Part shown: positions 62,321 through 64,000 of the stretch, piece by piece
Position numbering within the stretch: position 1 is the stretch's first letter
Layout of the letters: every line of letters begins with the position of its first letter
From: Nocardioides coralli
Lineage (GTDB): Bacteria > Actinomycetota > Actinomycetes > Propionibacteriales > Nocardioidaceae
DNA length: 64,000 nt
Assembly (NCBI RefSeq): GCF_019880385.1
Contig: NZ_CP082273.1
Location: 744,001 to 808,000, forward strand
Reading direction: 5' to 3'
Made by a program: the position numbers and the translations under genes
Notes under the pieces: model-generated
The model's database searches: none
Seen by the model: only the letters and a program-made list of their open reading frames with translations
What the model was told of the DNA's origin: nothing

Positions 62321-64000
62321 ATGACCCACTACGACGTCCTGGTGATCGGGTCCGGCTTCGGCGGCTCCGTCACGGCCCTGCGGCTCACCGAGAAGGGCTA
62401 CCGGGTGGGCGTCCTGGAGGCCGGCGCCCGCTTCGAGGACAGCGACTTCGCCGCGACGTCGTTCGACACCAGGCGGTTCCTCTTCGCCCCCGCGGTCGGC
62501 TGCTACGGCATCCAGCGCATCGACATGGTCAGGGACTGCCTGATCCTGGCCGGCGCCGGTGTGGGCGGCGGCTCGCTCGTCTACGCCAACACGCTCTACG
62601 AACCCCTCGAGGCCTTCTACCGCGATCCCTCGTGGGCCCACATCACCGACTGGAAGCGCGAGCTGGCGCCCTACTACGACCAGGCGAAGCGGATGCTCGG
62701 CGTGGTCGACTACCCCCACCGCACCCCGTCCGACGACGTGATGGAGAAGGTGGCCGGCGAGATGGGGGTGGGGCACACGTTCCACCCGACCCCGGTCGGC
62801 GTGTTCTTCGGCGGTCCCGGGCAGCAGCCCGGGGAGCCGGTCGCCGACCCCTACTTCGGGGGTGTCGGCCCCGACCGCAACCCGTGCCGCAACTGCGGCG
62901 AGTGCATGACCGGGTGCCGCCACAACGCGAAGAACACCCTGGTGAAGAACTACCTCTACCTGGCCGAGCAGGCCGGGGCGGTCGTGCACCCGCTGACCAC
63001 GGTCACCCGGGTCAGGCCACGCCCGGCCGGCGGCTACACCGTGGAGGCCCGCTGGACCAAGGCGAAGCTGTCGCGGCGTACGGCGACCAGGACGTTCACC
63101 GCCGACCAGGTGGTCTTCTCCGCGGCCGCCCTGGGCACCCAGCGCCTGCTCCACCGGCTGAAGGCCGAGGGCGACCTGCCGCTGCTGTCGGACCGGCTGG
63201 GCCACCTCACGCGCACCAACAGCGAGTCGATCCTCGGCGCGATCGCACCCGACCTGAGCGTGGACTACACCGAGGGGGTGGCGATCACCTCCTCCTTCCA
63301 CCCCGACGCCGACACCCACGTGGAGCCGGTCCGCTACGGCAAGGGCTCCAACTTCATGGCGCTCCTCCAGACCGTGCTCACCGACGGGGAGGGCCCGCTG
63401 CCGCGCTGGCGCACCTGGCTGCGGGAGCTGTGGGTCGAACGCCGCAGCGTCCGGGACCTCTACGACCTCCGGCACTGGTCGGAGCGCACCGTCATCGCCC
63501 TGGTGATGCAGTCGCTGGACAACTCGATCACGACGTTCCCGCAGCGGACACCCCTCGGGTGGCGGCTCTCCTCGCGGCAGGGACACGGTCGCCCCAACCC
63601 CACCTGGATCCCGGCCGCCAACGAGGCGGTACGCCGGATGGCGCGGGTCATGGGCGGGACCCCGGGCGGGTCCATCGGCGAGCCCTTCAACCGGCCGCTG
63701 ACCGCCCACTTCATCGGCGGCTGCACGATCGGCGACTCGCCGGAGTCCGGGGTCGTCGACCCCTACCAGCGCGTCTACGGCTACCCCGGGCTCCACGTCG
63801 TCGACGGGTCCGCCATCTCCGCCAACCTGGGGGTGAACCCGTCGCTGACGATCACCGCGCAGGCCGAGCGGGCCATGGCGTACTGGCCCAACAAGGGGCA
63901 GGCAGACCCGCGCCCCGACCTGGGCGAGGCCTACGAGCAGGTCGCGCCGGTGCGACCCGCGCGGCCGGTGGTCCCGGACGCCGCGCCCGGGGCGCTCCGG
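62321..64000 (+). CDS. GMC-family flavoprotein, cholesterol-oxidase-like (partial)
   Basis: This open frame starts at ATG 62321 and leaves the window after 560 residues without a stop. The FAD motif VLVIGSGFGGSVTALRL is at the N-terminus, GAGVGGGSLVYANTL and the C-terminal GMC region TAHFIGGCTIGD...VVDGSAISANLGVNPSLTI are present. It carries a ferredoxin-type cluster motif, C189-x2-C-x2-C-x3-C199, in CRNCGECMTGC. It resembles mycobacterial ChoD (Rv3409c), which also sits beside guaB3. Oxidation of a sterol or other alcohol is inferred; electron transfer through the cluster is possible. Confidence 0.87.
   Translation, partial: MTHYDVLVIGSGFGGSVTALRLTEKGYRVGVLEAGARFEDSDFAATSFDTRRFLFAPAVGCYGIQRIDMVRDCLILAGAGVGGGSLVYANTLYEPLEAFYRDPSWAHITDWKRELAPYYDQAKRMLGVVDYPHRTPSDDVMEKVAGEMGVGHTFHPTPVGVFFGGPGQQPGEPVADPYFGGVGPDRNPCRNCGECMTGCRHNAKNTLVKNYLYLAEQAGAVVHPLTTVTRVRPRPAGGYTVEARWTKAKLSRRTATRTFTADQVVFSAAALGTQRLLHRLKAEGDLPLLSDRLGHLTRTNSESILGAIAPDLSVDYTEGVAITSSFHPDADTHVEPVRYGKGSNFMALLQTVLTDGEGPLPRWRTWLRELWVERRSVRDLYDLRHWSERTVIALVMQSLDNSITTFPQRTPLGWRLSSRQGHGRPNPTWIPAANEAVRRMARVMGGTPGGSIGEPFNRPLTAHFIGGCTIGDSPESGVVDPYQRVYGYPGLHVVDGSAISANLGVNPSLTITAQAERAMAYWPNKGQADPRPDLGEAYEQVAPVRPARPVVPDAAPGALR

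Overview
The window is chromosomal DNA of a very GC-rich actinobacterium. Gene content and order point to the Nocardioides group of the Propionibacteriales. The indications are GTG starts with 4-base GTGA/ATGA overlaps, many leaderless -10 boxes of TANNNT form placed 6-8 bases before a start codon, actinobacterial markers (DUF501 protein, FtsB/DivIC-like protein, GuaB3, His-rich-tailed GroEL) and two blocks whose order I recognise from mycobacteria (lpqU-like/mfd/mazG/eno/ftsB/DUF501/ppx, and groES/groEL/guaB/guaB3/choD-like). No transposase, phage gene, rRNA or CRISPR array was seen.

Region 1 (1-19.6 kb) is a cell-surface polysaccharide locus. It has the end of a BY-kinase, its partner low-molecular-weight tyrosine phosphatase, three sulfotransferases, a GT4 glycosyltransferase, an unusual kinase-fold/GT4 fusion, an exported glycosidase-like protein, three tandem exported beta-propeller paralogues, a polyprenyl-phosphate sugar transferase, a histidine kinase/LuxR-type regulator pair and an orphan LuxR-type regulator with a degenerate receiver. 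Together they suggest a sulfated exopolysaccharide. The three propeller genes and the sugar transferase share one promoter layout: a palindrome-like element centred about 31 bases upstream of a TANNNT -10 box, that is near -42. This makes them candidate targets of one of the nearby LuxR-type regulators.

Region 2 (18.6-35.1 kb) is mostly housekeeping: a lytic transglycosylase lipoprotein, mfd, a SurA-like lipoprotein, mazG, an Nramp-like transporter, eno, ftsB-like, DUF501, Ppx/GppA, a family 5 uracil-DNA glycosylase, an ACT-domain protein, peptide deformylase, an odd tRNA with a UAA anticodon but no long variable arm, a BI-1/YccA membrane protein, an SGNH hydrolase and cystathionine beta-synthase.

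Region 3 (35.1-38.6 kb) is a compact export module of three TasA/camelysin-like secreted proteins followed by a Ser/His (SipW-type) signal peptidase fused to a second exported, membrane-anchored domain. Region 4 (38.7-48.1 kb) has a MoxR-type ATPase, an OsmC protein and a VWA protein in one overlapping operon, then a cobalamin-type binding protein, a coiled-coil protein, a TSUP transporter, a GH3 lipoprotein and a THUMP-like methyltransferase.

Region 5 (48.1-64 kb) holds groES/groEL under two CIRCE operators with a perfect 16-bp inverted repeat between the two genes, a small membrane protein, an MFS transporter, GH15 with zwf, guaB, a 320-bp symmetric array of eight 29-bp units with exact 32-bp period, a VOC protein, guaB3, glpD, an aldehyde dehydrogenase and a cholesterol-oxidase-like GMC flavoprotein that runs off the end. 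The strongest unexplained signals are this 32-bp array, the groES-groEL palindrome, the UAA tRNA, the SipW-fusion module and the shared exopolysaccharide promoter layout.
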